Assembly: GCF_014635665.1 (NCBI RefSeq) | Contig: NZ_BMDG01000006.1 | Coordinates: forward strand, 1 to 64,000 | DNA: 64,000 nt | Direction of reading: 5' to 3' | From: Isoptericola cucumis | GTDB lineage: Bacteria; Actinomycetota; Actinomycetes; Actinomycetales; Cellulomonadaceae | Shown here: positions 1-8,212 of the stretch, one piece after another | Position numbering within the stretch: position 1 is the stretch's first letter | Layout: each line of letters begins with the position of its first letter | The notes under the pieces: generated by a model | Databases searched by the model: none | Seen by the model: the letters and a program-made list of their open reading frames with translations, nothing else | What the model was told of the DNA's origin: nothing | Translations under genes and position numbers: made by a program

Positions 1-2
1 GT

Positions 3-635
3 AGGGGCGGGCATCCCGTCAGAGTCCGCGTGAGCTACACCAAGCGCGCGTACAACTATTTCTCGCGCCAGAAGAACGCGACGACCAGCATTCATACGAA
101 TAGGACGCGGGTTGGAAGCTGGAGCAAGGCTGCTGGGGATGCTGCGGCACGGGCGGGTGCCGCGAGCGATCTTGCGGGGGCGACCTGGGAGCAGAAAAGG
201 CACGAGAAGTCGAAGCTGAAGCTCAATAGCGGAAATCCCGCTCGGCGTGCCGCGGATCGGGCGAGATGGAGCGCCCTTCGGAACAGTACCTTCGTCCGCG
301 GTGCGACAAGGTTTGCGTCGAACCCCTTCGTCAAGCGTGCAGGTGTTGCTGGAGCGCTACTCGGGTATGGCGCCGGACTGGAAAAGTACTCGTACGAGAA
401 TGGTGGCGACGTCCAGCTAGCAAGCGTTCAGGCGGGAGTCGATGTCGCTGCCGGCATTGCTGGTGCAGCGCTCGGGGCAAAACTGGGAGCAGGTATTGGA
501 GCTTTTGGCGGACCGTTGGGTGCCGTGGTTGGCGCTGGAGTTGGTGCTCTGGTGGGAGGGGTTGCGTTCGCCTGGGCGAGCGGAAAAGCCAACGATCATG
601 TCTCGAGTATGCGGCGCGAGTCGATATGGGGTTGA
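3..635 (+). CDS. Glycine-zipper membrane protein, likely C-terminal part of a polymorphic-toxin-like protein (5' partial)
   Basis: The reading frame is open to the left edge. The first in-window start is a GTG at 30 with no ribosome-binding site before it, so the gene probably begins outside. The visible 201 residues after that GTG begin with a basic, Ser/Thr/Ala-rich stretch, then have a hydrophobic segment near residues 103-115, and end with a long Gly/Ala glycine-zipper region (about 135-183) containing GAFGGPLGAVVGAGVGALVG. Such segments occur in secreted WXG/LXG-type polymorphic toxins and other pore-forming or membrane-inserting proteins. Function is not established. Codon use (many A/T-ending codons) differs strongly from genes to the right, which suggests acquisition by transfer. 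It overlaps the next gene by 10 bases, fitting a toxin/immunity pair, but that is inference. Confidence 0.6.
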   Translation, partial: RGGHPVRVRVSYTKRAYNYFSRQKNATTSIHTNRTRVGSWSKAAGDAAARAGAASDLAGATWEQKRHEKSKLKLNSGNPARRAADRARWSALRNSTFVRGATRFASNPFVKRAGVAGALLGYGAGLEKYSYENGGDVQLASVQAGVDVAAGIAGAALGAKLGAGIGAFGGPLGAVVGAGVGALVGGVAFAWASGKANDHVSSMRRESIWG

Positions 636-949
636 GGGACGATCCAATTGTCATGCTCGTGGTTGCAGCGGTTGTCATCGTTGCGTCTGGAATCTACACA
701 TGGATGACAATCTGCCTGTGGGCTGACCGTGCTGGGATTGAGGAGCGGTTCCTGAACTCAGCGGCGGTGTTTACCCGCGACGCCGACAAGAAGAGGGGCA
801 TTACTCGTGCGGCCGGTGCAATCTGCGTGGGCAGCTGGGGTTTGGCGGCAATCGGGTTCGCTATCGCCATCGACTCTATTGTCTATGATATGACCTTGAG
901 AGGGCTATTCACGGTTACCAGCCGAGGCGGTAGAGCTCGAGGTTGGTGA
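626..949 (+). CDS. Small two-helix membrane protein, possible immunity protein
   Basis: A 107-residue protein beginning MGLRDDPIVMLVV. The ATG at 626 overlaps the stop of the preceding gene, indicating translational coupling. Two hydrophobic segments (about residues 7-31 and 62-84) flank a charged loop containing FTRDADKKRG, so it is probably an inner-membrane hairpin. It was not recognised as a known family. The last dozen residues (from about 915) are encoded by the terminal part of a decayed IS5-type transposase on the other strand, so the native C-terminus was probably replaced when the element inserted. Membrane-spanning partners of this size are typical immunity proteins for pore-forming toxins. 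That role is inferred only from position and topology. Confidence 0.55.
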   Translation: MGLRDDPIVMLVVAAVVIVASGIYTWMTICLWADRAGIEERFLNSAAVFTRDADKKRGITRAAGAICVGSWGLAAIGFAIAIDSIVYDMTLRGLFTVTSRGGRARGW

Positions 950-1260
950 CGATGCGGATCACGCGGGTAGTTCGGTCAGGCGCCCGCGGCATCCGGTGGC
1001 GAGGATCTTCCAGTTCTTGAGGTGGGAGATGGTGCGTTCGACGGCGGCGCGTCGGGGTCGCGCCGGTTGACTGACTCATGGGTGTGTGCCGCGTCGAGCT
1101 TCTGGCCGAGACTCTGGGTCTCGGGAAAATTGAGGATCACCGGGTCGGCGTAGCCGAGGTGGACGTCCAGGGGTCGGTTCCCGGCGATGGCCCGGTCGCC
1201 GTGATGCCAGACGTGCTCATACGCCCCGAGGTTGGTCACGCCCGTGATGCCCGTCGGCCG
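915..1260 (-). pseudogene. Decayed IS5-family transposase remnant
   Basis: On the minus strand, 1062-962 encodes RAAVERTISHLKNWKILATG, followed by CRGRLTELP and an in-frame stop at 961-959. Shifting frame by one base recovers VIRIVTNLELYRLGW and a stop at 917-915. This is the characteristic C-terminus of IS5-family (DDE_Tnp_4-type) transposases. Upstream, in the other frame, 1260-1063 reads LGYADPVILNF and KLDAAHTHESVNR, resembling the part around the second catalytic Asp and the HNR-like motif. At least two frameshifts are present and the N-terminal half is missing, so the element is dead. No terminal inverted repeats were found. This 368-base interval holds no other gene. Confidence 0.7.
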
Positions 1261-1317
1261 CGAGGGGCGTCGGGGTGGGCGACGGCGCCCGGCGCGACCG
1301 TCTGCAACGATGTCCCC

Positions 1318-1908
1318 ATGAGTGAGGCACCCGGCACCGACGCCCAGGACGTCCGGAACGAGGGCGGCGACGACGCGCTGCGGATCGCGCTGGTCGACGA
1401 CGACCACGCGGGCGAGCTGTTGACACTGCGCCGGGCGGCCTTCGTCAGCGAGGCGCAGCTGTACGACGACCCGCACATCCCGCCCCTGACGCAGACGCTG
1501 CACGAGCTGCGCGACGACATGGCCCGCGACGACGTGGTGACGGTCGGCGCGTGGGAGGCCCACCGGCTCGTGGGTTCGCTGCGGCTGGAGATCGAGGGGC
1601 CCAAGGCCACGCTCGGCCGGCTCGCCGTCGCCCCCGACCAGCAGGGTCGCGGCGTGGGGACGTCGCTGATGTTCGCCATCCTGCAGTTCCTCCCGGAGCA
1701 GGTCACCGAGGTCTGGGCGTTCACCGGCAAGGACTCCAAGAACAACCTCGCGATGTACACCAAGCACGGGTACACGGAGCAGTACGAGCGTGCGGCCGGC
1801 AAGCTCACGCTCACCTACCTGCGCCGGGTGCTCGGCGAGGTCGACGCGCGCAACGAGGCGGCGGGGGCCGACGGTGCCGACGGTGCCGCCGCGGACGACG
1901 CGCGCTGA
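1318..1908 (+). CDS. GNAT family N-acetyltransferase
   Basis: A 196-residue protein from ATG 1318. The open frame extends further upstream, but that part lies in the transposase remnant. It has the GNAT fold signature: a substrate-binding N-terminal half, then LGRLAVAPDQQGRGVGTSLM (about 99-118), where Q-Q-G-R-G-V-G is the acetyl-CoA pyrophosphate loop, and a late Y-T-K-H-G-Y motif near 147-152. The enzyme would transfer an acetyl group from acetyl-CoA to an amine; the substrate cannot be read from sequence. The C-terminal 20 residues are low-complexity Ala/Asp/Gly. The stop lies one base before the GTG of the LacI regulator, so the two may be co-transcribed, although a functional link to arabinose use is not evident. 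Confidence 0.85.
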   Translation: MSEAPGTDAQDVRNEGGDDALRIALVDDDHAGELLTLRRAAFVSEAQLYDDPHIPPLTQTLHELRDDMARDDVVTVGAWEAHRLVGSLRLEIEGPKATLGRLAVAPDQQGRGVGTSLMFAILQFLPEQVTEVWAFTGKDSKNNLAMYTKHGYTEQYERAAGKLTLTYLRRVLGEVDARNEAAGADGADGAAADDAR

Positions 1909-1909
1909 G

Positions 1910-2986
1910 GTGAGCGGCCGCGGGCCACGTCCCGGCAGGCGGCCGTCGATGTCCGACGTCGCCGCGGTCGCCGGGGTGTCCCACCAGACCGTCTCCCGCG
2001 TGCTCAACGGGCACCCGAGCGTGCGCGGCGAGACCCGCGAACGGGTGCTGGCCGCCATCGCGAGCCTCGGCTACCGGCGCAACAGCGCCGCGCGCGCGCT
2101 GGCGACGTCGCGGTCCACGACGCTCGGGGTGGTGACCACCGGGTCCCCGCTGTTCGGGCCCACCAGCACGCTGATCGCCATCGAGGGCGCCGCGCGCGAC
2201 CAGGGCTACTTCGTCTCCGTGGCGACGCTGCGCCGCTACGACGCCGCGGCGATGCACGAGGCGCTGGAGCACTTCATGGACCAGGGCGTGGAGGCCATCG
2301 TCGTCATCGCCCCGCAGGACGACGTCGCCGCGGCGGTGGAGTCCTTCCGCGCGCCGGTGCCGGTTCTGGTGGTGGCGGCGCTCGAGCGGCTGCCGGCGGG
2401 CACGGGGACGACGCCGGACGGGCCGACCACGCTCTCGCTCGCCGTCGACCAGCGCGCCGGGGCGCGGGCCGCGACCGACCACCTGCTCGACCTCGGCCAC
2501 CGCGACGTGCTGCACGTCGCCGGGCCGCAGGACTGGTTCGACGCGCGGGAGCGGGCGGCGGGCTGGCGCGAGGCGCTGGAGGCGCGCGGCGTGCGGCCAG
2601 CGCGTCCGCGGGTGTGCTCGTGGGCGGCGGAGGACGGGTACGCGGCGGGCCGCGACCTGGCCGAGGCGGTCGCGGCCGGCGAGGGCCCGACGGCGGTGCT
2701 CGCGGGCAACGACCAGTTGGCCCTCGGCATCCTGCGTGCGTTCTGGGAGCGCGGGGTGTCGGTGCCGGAGGACGTGTCGGTGGTGGGCTTCGACGACGTG
2801 GCGGGCGCCGCCTACTTCGTCCCGCCGCTGACCACGGTGCGCCAGCCGTTCGACGTCCTCGGCGAGCGCAGCGTCGCGCTGGTCGTGGGGGCGCTGGCCG
2901 GGCGCCGGGTCGCGACGGAGCGGATCGCCCCGGACCTCGTGGTGCGCTCGAGCACCGGGCCCCCGCGCGCGGCACGGGGCGGCTGA
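1910..2986 (+). CDS. LacI family transcriptional regulator of the arabinose genes
   Basis: A 358-residue protein. GTG 1910 gives a short basic leader before MSDVAAVAGVSHQTVSRVLN (about residues 14-33), the LacI-type helix-turn-helix with hinge helix SAARALAT. A periplasmic-binding-protein-like sugar domain follows, with typical VDQRAGARAATDHLLDLGHR and VVGFDDV motifs. ATG 1949 would cut off the residues preceding the HTH and is less likely. The gene sits directly before araB, and a LacI-type palindrome lies between them at 3011. It is therefore the probable repressor of araBDA, with arabinose or a derivative as inducer. Effector identity is inferred from context. Confidence 0.88.
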   Translation: MSGRGPRPGRRPSMSDVAAVAGVSHQTVSRVLNGHPSVRGETRERVLAAIASLGYRRNSAARALATSRSTTLGVVTTGSPLFGPTSTLIAIEGAARDQGYFVSVATLRRYDAAAMHEALEHFMDQGVEAIVVIAPQDDVAAAVESFRAPVPVLVVAALERLPAGTGTTPDGPTTLSLAVDQRAGARAATDHLLDLGHRDVLHVAGPQDWFDARERAAGWREALEARGVRPARPRVCSWAAEDGYAAGRDLAEAVAAGEGPTAVLAGNDQLALGILRAFWERGVSVPEDVSVVGFDDVAGAAYFVPPLTTVRQPFDVLGERSVALVVGALAGRRVATERIAPDLVVRSSTGPPRAARGG

Positions 2987-3010
2987 GCAGGCGGACTGTG
3001 ATCGACGTGA

Positions 3011-3024
3011 TGTGAGCGCTAACA
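3011..3024. promoter_or_regulatory. LacI-type operator in front of araB
   Basis: TGTGAGCGCTAACA is palindromic apart from one base pair and resembles classical LacI-family operators with the central AGCGCT core. It lies 25 bases after the LacI stop and about 60 bases before the chosen araB start. The TAACAT within it could be a -10 element with a poor -35 near 2996, so bound repressor would block initiation. This placement also argues for the araB start at 3087 rather than 3012. Confidence 0.7.
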
Positions 3025-3086
3025 TCGGGCACGGACAGGACGAGCGGTGCGAGCGGGCGCCGGTGACGGACGAGGACGGAGCAGGA

Positions 3087-4730
3087 ATGACGCAGCTGGG
3101 ACGGCCCGGGGACGCCACGAGCGACGAGATCCGGGCCGCGATCCGCGCCGGGGACACGACGCTCGGCATCGAGCTCGGCTCCACCAACATCAAGGCCTGC
3201 CTCGTCGGGCCGGGCCACACCCCGATCGCCAGCGGCTCCCACGCCTGGGAGAACGAGCTGTCGGACGGGCTGTGGACCTACTCCCTCGACGACGTCCACG
3301 CCGGGCTGCAGGGCGCGTACGCCGCCCTGGTCGCCGACGTCGAGGCGCGGCACGGGGTGCGCCCCACGACCTTCGGCGCCCTGGGCGTGTCGGCGATGAT
3401 GCACGGCTACCTGGCGTTCGACGCCGCCGGGAAGCTGCTCGTGCCGTTCCGCACCTGGCGCAACACCAACACCGGGCCCGCGGCCGCCGAGCTGTCCGAG
3501 CTGTTCGGGTACAACATCCCGCTGCGCTGGTCGATCGCGCACCTCTACCAGGCGATCCTCGACGACGAGCCGCACGTGCCACAGGTCGCGTCCTTCACGA
3601 CCCTCGCCGGGTACGTGCACCGCGCGCTGACCGGGCGCCACGTGCTCGGCGTCGGCGACGCCTCCGGCATGTTCCCGATCGACCCGGCCACCAAGGACTA
3701 CGACGCGCGGATGCTCGAGCAGTTCCGCCACCTCGCGGCGGCGAAGCGGCCGGGCCTGCGCGTCGAGGGGCTGCTGCCCGAGGTGCTGGTGGCGGGCGCG
3801 GACGCCGGCCGCCTGACGCCGGAGGGCGCGGCCCTGCTCGACCCCACGGGCGAGCTGCAGCCGGGCGTCCTGCTCTGCCCGCCGGAGGGCGACGCGGGCA
3901 CCGGCATGGTCGCAACCCACGCGGTCGCGCCCCGCACCGGCAACATCAGCGCCGGCACCTCGATCTTCGCGATGGTCGTCCTCGAGGAACCGCTGACCAG
4001 CGTGCACCACGAGCTCGACCTCGTCACCACCCCCGCCGGCGACCTCGTCGCGATGGTGCACTGCAACAACGGCGCGAGCGAGCTCGACGCGTGGGCGGGC
4101 GTCTTCGGCGAGTTCGCCGCCGCGCTCGGGCACCCCAGCGACGCCGACGCCGTGTTCGGCGCGCTCTTCGCCGCCGCGCTCGACGGCGCGCCCGACGGCG
4201 GCGGTCTGCTCGCGTACAACTACCTCGCCGGTGAGCCGATCACGGGGCTCGACGCCGGCCGACCGCTGGTCGTGCGGACCCCCGACAGCACCCTGTCGCT
4301 CGCGAACCTCATGCGCACGCAGATCTACGGTGCGTTCGGCACGCTCGCCCTCGGGATGCGCGTGCTGGCCGGCGAGGGCGTCGCGATCGACACGATGTTC
4401 GCGCACGGCGGCATGTTCCGGACGGCCGGCGTGGCCCAGCGCCTCCTCGCCGCCGCCGTCGGGGCGCCCGTCGCCGTCGGGCAGACCGCCGGCGAGGGCG
4501 GCGCGTGGGGCATCGCCGTGCTGGCCGCGTACTCGCGCGCCGTCGAGACCGCCGGGCAGGATGGCGCCGCCGGCGCGAGCCTCGACGCGTACCTGTCCGA
4601 GCGCGTGTTCGCGGACGCCGCGCTCGACGTCGCCGAGCCCGACGCCGCCGACGTGGCGGGGTTCCAGGCCTTCCTCGAGCGGTACTCCGCCGGCCTGGCC
4701 GTGCAGCGCGCCGCCGTCGACGCCCTCTGA
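3087..4730 (+). CDS. araB: Ribulokinase-type FGGY carbohydrate kinase
   Basis: A 547-residue FGGY-family kinase that would phosphorylate L-ribulose to L-ribulose 5-phosphate using ATP in the cytoplasm. The N-terminal phosphate-binding loop is GIELGSTNIKA (27-37). The C-terminal domain has the TGNISAGTSIFAM and AHGGMFRTAGVAQRLLAAA regions characteristic of the nucleotide-binding half. ATG 3087 is preceded by GGAGCAGGA. The frame stays open to 3012, but that region contains the operator. Assignment as ribulokinase rather than xylulokinase rests mainly on its place immediately before araD and araA. The sequence belongs to an actinobacterial FGGY branch whose substrate is usually assigned by context. 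Confidence 0.88.
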   Translation: MTQLGRPGDATSDEIRAAIRAGDTTLGIELGSTNIKACLVGPGHTPIASGSHAWENELSDGLWTYSLDDVHAGLQGAYAALVADVEARHGVRPTTFGALGVSAMMHGYLAFDAAGKLLVPFRTWRNTNTGPAAAELSELFGYNIPLRWSIAHLYQAILDDEPHVPQVASFTTLAGYVHRALTGRHVLGVGDASGMFPIDPATKDYDARMLEQFRHLAAAKRPGLRVEGLLPEVLVAGADAGRLTPEGAALLDPTGELQPGVLLCPPEGDAGTGMVATHAVAPRTGNISAGTSIFAMVVLEEPLTSVHHELDLVTTPAGDLVAMVHCNNGASELDAWAGVFGEFAAALGHPSDADAVFGALFAAALDGAPDGGGLLAYNYLAGEPITGLDAGRPLVVRTPDSTLSLANLMRTQIYGAFGTLALGMRVLAGEGVAIDTMFAHGGMFRTAGVAQRLLAAAVGAPVAVGQTAGEGGAWGIAVLAAYSRAVETAGQDGAAGASLDAYLSERVFADAALDVAEPDAADVAGFQAFLERYSAGLAVQRAAVDAL

Positions 4731-4783
4731 CGCCCCCTCACGCCCGCACCGACCTACTCACCACCACCGTCCCCGGAGAACCC

Positions 4784-5494
4784 ATGAGCACCCCCACCGA
4801 GGTCCCCGCCGCGCTGCGCGCGGCCGTCGACGCCGCCAAGGAGCGCGTCGCCGCCCTGCACGCCGAGCTGCCCCGCTGGGAGCTGGTCGTGTGGACGGCG
4901 GGCAACGTCTCCGAGCGCGTCCGCGACGAGCGCACCCCCGACGGCTCCGCCGACCTCCTGGTCATCAAGCCGTCGGGCGTCTCCTACGACGACATCACCG
5001 CGGACGCGATGGTCGTCTGCGACCTCGACGGCGCCCTCGTGGAGGGCGACCGCTCGCCGTCGTCGGACACCGCCGCGCACGCGTACGTCTACCGGCACAT
5101 GCCCGAGGTCGGCGGCGTCGTGCACACGCACTCCACCTACGCCACGGCGTGGGCCGCCCGCGGCGAGGAGATCCCCTGCGTGCTGACGATGATGGCCGAC
5201 GAGTTCGGCGGGCCGGTCCCCGTCGGGCCGTTCGCGATCATCGGCGACGACTCGATCGGCCGCGGCATCGTCGAGACGCTGCGCTCCTCGCGCAGCCCCG
5301 CGGTCCTCATGCAGAACCACGGCCCGTTCACCATCGGCAAGGACGCGCGCGCCGCGGTCAAGGCCGCGGTGATGTGCGAGGAGGTCGCCCGCACGGTGCA
5401 CGTCTCGCGCCAGCTCGGCGAGCCGCTCCCGATCGCCGCCGAGCACGTCGACTCGCTCTACGACCGCTACCAGAACGTCTACGGCCAGCACTGA
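4784..5494 (+). CDS. araD: L-ribulose-5-phosphate 4-epimerase
   Basis: A 236-residue class II aldolase/epimerase. It interconverts L-ribulose 5-phosphate and D-xylulose 5-phosphate, feeding arabinose into the pentose phosphate pathway. Zinc ligands are visible as H114 and H116 in VVHTHSTYATAWA and H179 in MQNHGPFTIG. D95 in SSDTAAH matches the acidic residue of the family. The GNVSER motif at 40-45 binds the phosphate. The start has a GGAGAA site six bases upstream. Length matches E. coli AraD (231). It lies between araB and araA in the same direction. Confidence 0.95.
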   Translation: MSTPTEVPAALRAAVDAAKERVAALHAELPRWELVVWTAGNVSERVRDERTPDGSADLLVIKPSGVSYDDITADAMVVCDLDGALVEGDRSPSSDTAAHAYVYRHMPEVGGVVHTHSTYATAWAARGEEIPCVLTMMADEFGGPVPVGPFAIIGDDSIGRGIVETLRSSRSPAVLMQNHGPFTIGKDARAAVKAAVMCEEVARTVHVSRQLGEPLPIAAEHVDSLYDRYQNVYGQH

Positions 5495-5539
5495 GCCTCG
5501 GCCGGCACTGAGCCTCGAGGCACCGAAGGAGACACCCCC

Positions 5540-7051
5540 ATGAGCAAGCCCTATGCGGACCGCGAGGTCTGGTTCTTCACCGGCAGCCAGGACCTCTACG
5601 GTCCCGAGACGCTGGATCAGGTCGCCGAGCAGTCGCAGGCCGTCGCCCGCGCGCTGGACGCCTCGGGCGACGTGCCCGCACGCGTGGTCTGGAAGCCGGT
5701 GCTCAAGGACTCGGGCTCGATCCGCCGGGCGATGCTCGACGCGAACGCGGACGACAACGTCCTCGGCGTCATCACCTGGATGCACACCTTCAGCCCGGCG
5801 AAGATGTGGATCGCCGGCCTGGACGCGCTGCGCAAGCCGCTGCTGCACCTGCACACGCAGGCGAACGTCGAGCTCCCGTGGGCGGAGATCGACATGGACT
5901 TCATGAACCTCAACCAGGCAGCGCACGGCGACCGCGAGTACGCCTACCTGGCCACGCGCCTGGGCGTCGCGCGCACCACCGTGGTGGGCCACGTGTCCAA
6001 CCCGGCCGTGACGCGCCGCGTCGGCACCTGGGTCCGCGGCGCCGCGGGCTGGGCCGCCACCCACGAGCTCAAGCTCGTGCGCTTCGGCGACAACATGCGC
6101 AACGTCGCCGTCACGGAGGGCGACAAGACCGAGGCGGAGCTGCGCTTCGGCGTCTCGGTGAGCACGTGGGGCGTGAACGACCTGGTCGCGGCCGTGGAGG
6201 CCGTCGACGAGGCCGCGGTCGACGCGGTGGTCGCCGAGTACGAGGAGCTGTACGACGTCGTCGCCGAGCTCCGGAAGGGCGGCGAGCGGCACGAGTCGCT
6301 GCGCTACGCGGCGCGCCAGGAGATCGCCATGGAGGCGTTCCTCACCGAGCGCGGCGCCAAGGCCTTCACCACGAACTTCGAGGACCTGGGCGCCCTGCGC
6401 CAGCTGCCCGGCATCGCCGTCCAGCGGCTCATGAGCAAGGGCTACGGCTTCGGCGCCGAGGGCGACTGGAAGACCGCCGTCCTGGTCCGCGCGGCGAAGG
6501 TCATGGGCGAGGGGCTGCCCGGCGGCGCCTCCCTCATGGAGGACTACACCTACGACCTCACGCCCGGCTCGGAGCTCATCCTCGGCGCGCACATGCTCGA
6601 GATCTGCCCGTCCCTGACCGCGTCGAAGCCCCGGGTGGAGATCCACCCGCTGGGCATCGGCGACCGGGAGGACCCGGTGCGGATGGTCTTCGACGCGGAC
6701 GCCACGCAGGGCGCCGTCGTGGTGTCGCTCGCCGACATGCGCGACCGGTTCCGCCTCACGGCGAACGTCGTCGACGTCGTGGCGCCCGCCCACGAGCTGC
6801 CGAACCTGCCCGTCGCCCGCGCGGTCTGGGCGCCACGCCCCGACTTCAGCACGTCGGCCGAGGCGTGGCTGACGGCCGGGGGAGCGCACCACACGGTGAT
6901 GTCGACGGCGGCCGGCGTCGAGGCGTTCGAGGTCTTCGCGAACATCGCGCGCACCGAGCTGCTGGTCATCGACGAGAGCACCACGCGCCGCGGCTTCGCC
7001 GACCAGGTGCGCTGGAACCAGGTGTACTACCGCGTCGCCCAGGGGCTCTGA
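5540..7051 (+). CDS. araA: L-arabinose isomerase
   Basis: A 503-residue Mn-dependent isomerase converting L-arabinose to L-ribulose, the first step of the pathway. The metal and catalytic residues of the E. coli enzyme align as E307 (GAEGDW), E334 (MEDYTY), H351 ([10 protein letters not shown]) and the HH pair at 450-451. An AAGGAG site precedes the ATG by nine bases. Length equals that of E. coli AraA (500). It is the third structural gene of araB-araD-araA and is followed by an 11-bp repeat array. Confidence 0.97.
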   Translation: MSKPYADREVWFFTGSQDLYGPETLDQVAEQSQAVARALDASGDVPARVVWKPVLKDSGSIRRAMLDANADDNVLGVITWMHTFSPAKMWIAGLDALRKPLLHLHTQANVELPWAEIDMDFMNLNQAAHGDREYAYLATRLGVARTTVVGHVSNPAVTRRVGTWVRGAAGWAATHELKLVRFGDNMRNVAVTEGDKTEAELRFGVSVSTWGVNDLVAAVEAVDEAAVDAVVAEYEELYDVVAELRKGGERHESLRYAARQEIAMEAFLTERGAKAFTTNFEDLGALRQLPGIAVQRLMSKGYGFGAEGDWKTAVLVRAAKVMGEGLPGGASLMEDYTYDLTPGSELILGAHMLEICPSLTASKPRVEIHPLGIGDREDPVRMVFDADATQGAVVVSLADMRDRFRLTANVVDVVAPAHELPNLPVARAVWAPRPDFSTSAEAWLTAGGAHHTVMSTAAGVEAFEVFANIARTELLVIDESTTRRGFADQVRWNQVYYRVAQGL

Positions 7052-7059
7052 ACACGGTC

Positions 7060-7120
7060 GCCGGCACGGCGCCGGCACCGTGCCGGCACCGTGCCGGCAC
7101 CGTGCCGGCACCGTGCCGGC
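7060..7120. repeat. 11-bp tandem repeat array (GCCGGCACCGT)
   Basis: Four exact head-to-tail copies of GCCGGCACCGT occupy 7071-7114. They are preceded by a degenerate copy (7060-7070) and followed by a 6-base partial copy. Each unit contains GGCAC/GTGCC, so neighbouring units can pair into hairpins. The array starts just after the araA stop and ends about 70 bases before the next LacI start. A TAGGCT element at 7128 could be the -10 box of that gene. The array could act as a terminator, a cluster of protein sites spaced by one helical turn, or a slippage-prone spacer. No coding function was seen. Confidence 0.85.
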
Positions 7121-7192
7121 GGTTCGGTAGGCTGACGCCGCCGAGACGCCGGCCCTCCGGCCCCTGGCGCACGAGTCCGATGGAGGCCCCGC

Positions 7193-8212
7193 ATGGCGAG
7201 TCCCGGCGCCGACAAGCCGAACATCCGGCAGGTCGCGGAGCGCGCCGGAGTCTCGTACATGACGGTCTCGCGGGTGCTCAACGACCACCCGCACATCCGG
7301 GACGCCACCCGCCGCCGCGTCCAGGAGGCCATCGAAGAGCTCGGCTACCGCCCGAGCCGGACCGCCCAGGCGCTGGCCACGCAGCGCAGCCGCCGCATCG
7401 GCGTCCTCGTGGAGAGCGCGGTGACGTTCGGGCCGACCAGCACCCTGTACGCCGTCGAGTCCGCCGCCCGCGCCTCGGGCTACGAGGTCAGCTCGATGCT
7501 CCTGCGCGCCGGCGAGGAGATCACCCCGCAGGAGGCCGTCGACCACCTCATCGCGCTGGGCGTCGACGCGCTCTGCGTCGTCGCCCCCCGGTCGTCGTCG
7601 ATCGCGGCGCTGCGCCACATCGCCGTCGGTGTCCCGGTGCTCGTGGTCAAGCCCGACAAGGACCCGACGTTCCTCACGGTGACCGTCGACCAGAAGGCGG
7701 GCACGGCGCTCGCCGTCGACCACCTCGTCTCGCTCGGGCACCGGGACATCCTGCACCTCGCCGGACCGCTCGACTGGCTCGACGCCCGGACGCGTGAACG
7801 CGCGTTCCACGCCCGCACGAAGTCGTGGGGCCTCCGCGAGCGCCCCATCGTCGTGGGGGACTGGACGGCCGACTTCGCGTACGACTTCGCGCGCGGGATC
7901 CGCGAGCTGCCCGAGTACACCGCGATCTTCGTCGCCAACGACGACATGGCGGTCGGCCTCGTGCACGGCCTGCACGACCGGGGTTTCTCGGTGCCGGACG
8001 ACCTCAGCGTCGTCGGCTTCGACGACATCCCGCTCGCGCGGCACGTCCTTCCGCCGCTGACCACCGTGCGCCAGAACTTCGACGCGCTCGGCGTCGCGGT
8101 CGTCGACGTCCTGCGGGCCGCGATCGAGGAACGTGAGATCCCTGCCGTCACGCGGATCCCGGCCCAGATCGTCACGCGCTCGTCGAGCGCACCACCGAGG
8201 AAGACCGACTGA
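7193..8212 (+). CDS. LacI family transcriptional regulator
   Basis: A 339-residue repressor. The HTH is NIRQVAERAGVSYMTVSRVL (about 10-29), followed by hinge helix SRTAQALATQ and a sugar-binding domain with VDQKAGTALAVDHLVSLGHR and VVGFDDIPLARHVLPPLTTVRQ. GGAGG lies seven bases before the ATG. Its stop overlaps the ATG of the ABC ATPase gene by one base (TGATG), so the two are one transcription unit. The nearest strong LacI-type palindromes are the pair at 9841-9882 before the binding-protein gene, making this the best candidate regulator of the furanose importer. It is clearly paralogous to the regulator at 1910 (shared FGPTSTL and TVRQ motifs). Confidence 0.9.
   Translation: MASPGADKPNIRQVAERAGVSYMTVSRVLNDHPHIRDATRRRVQEAIEELGYRPSRTAQALATQRSRRIGVLVESAVTFGPTSTLYAVESAARASGYEVSSMLLRAGEEITPQEAVDHLIALGVDALCVVAPRSSSIAALRHIAVGVPVLVVKPDKDPTFLTVTVDQKAGTALAVDHLVSLGHRDILHLAGPLDWLDARTRERAFHARTKSWGLRERPIVVGDWTADFAYDFARGIRELPEYTAIFVANDDMAVGLVHGLHDRGFSVPDDLSVVGFDDIPLARHVLPPLTTVRQNFDALGVAVVDVLRAAIEEREIPAVTRIPAQIVTRSSSAPPRKTD

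Noticed and set aside
976-2058. Minus-strand open frame of 360 codons across the GNAT gene
   Set aside because: Its distal end is the transposase remnant in one frame, and the rest is antisense of the GNAT and LacI genes.
7060-7120. CRISPR array
   Set aside because: The 11-bp units are adjacent with no spacers, and there are no cas genes.
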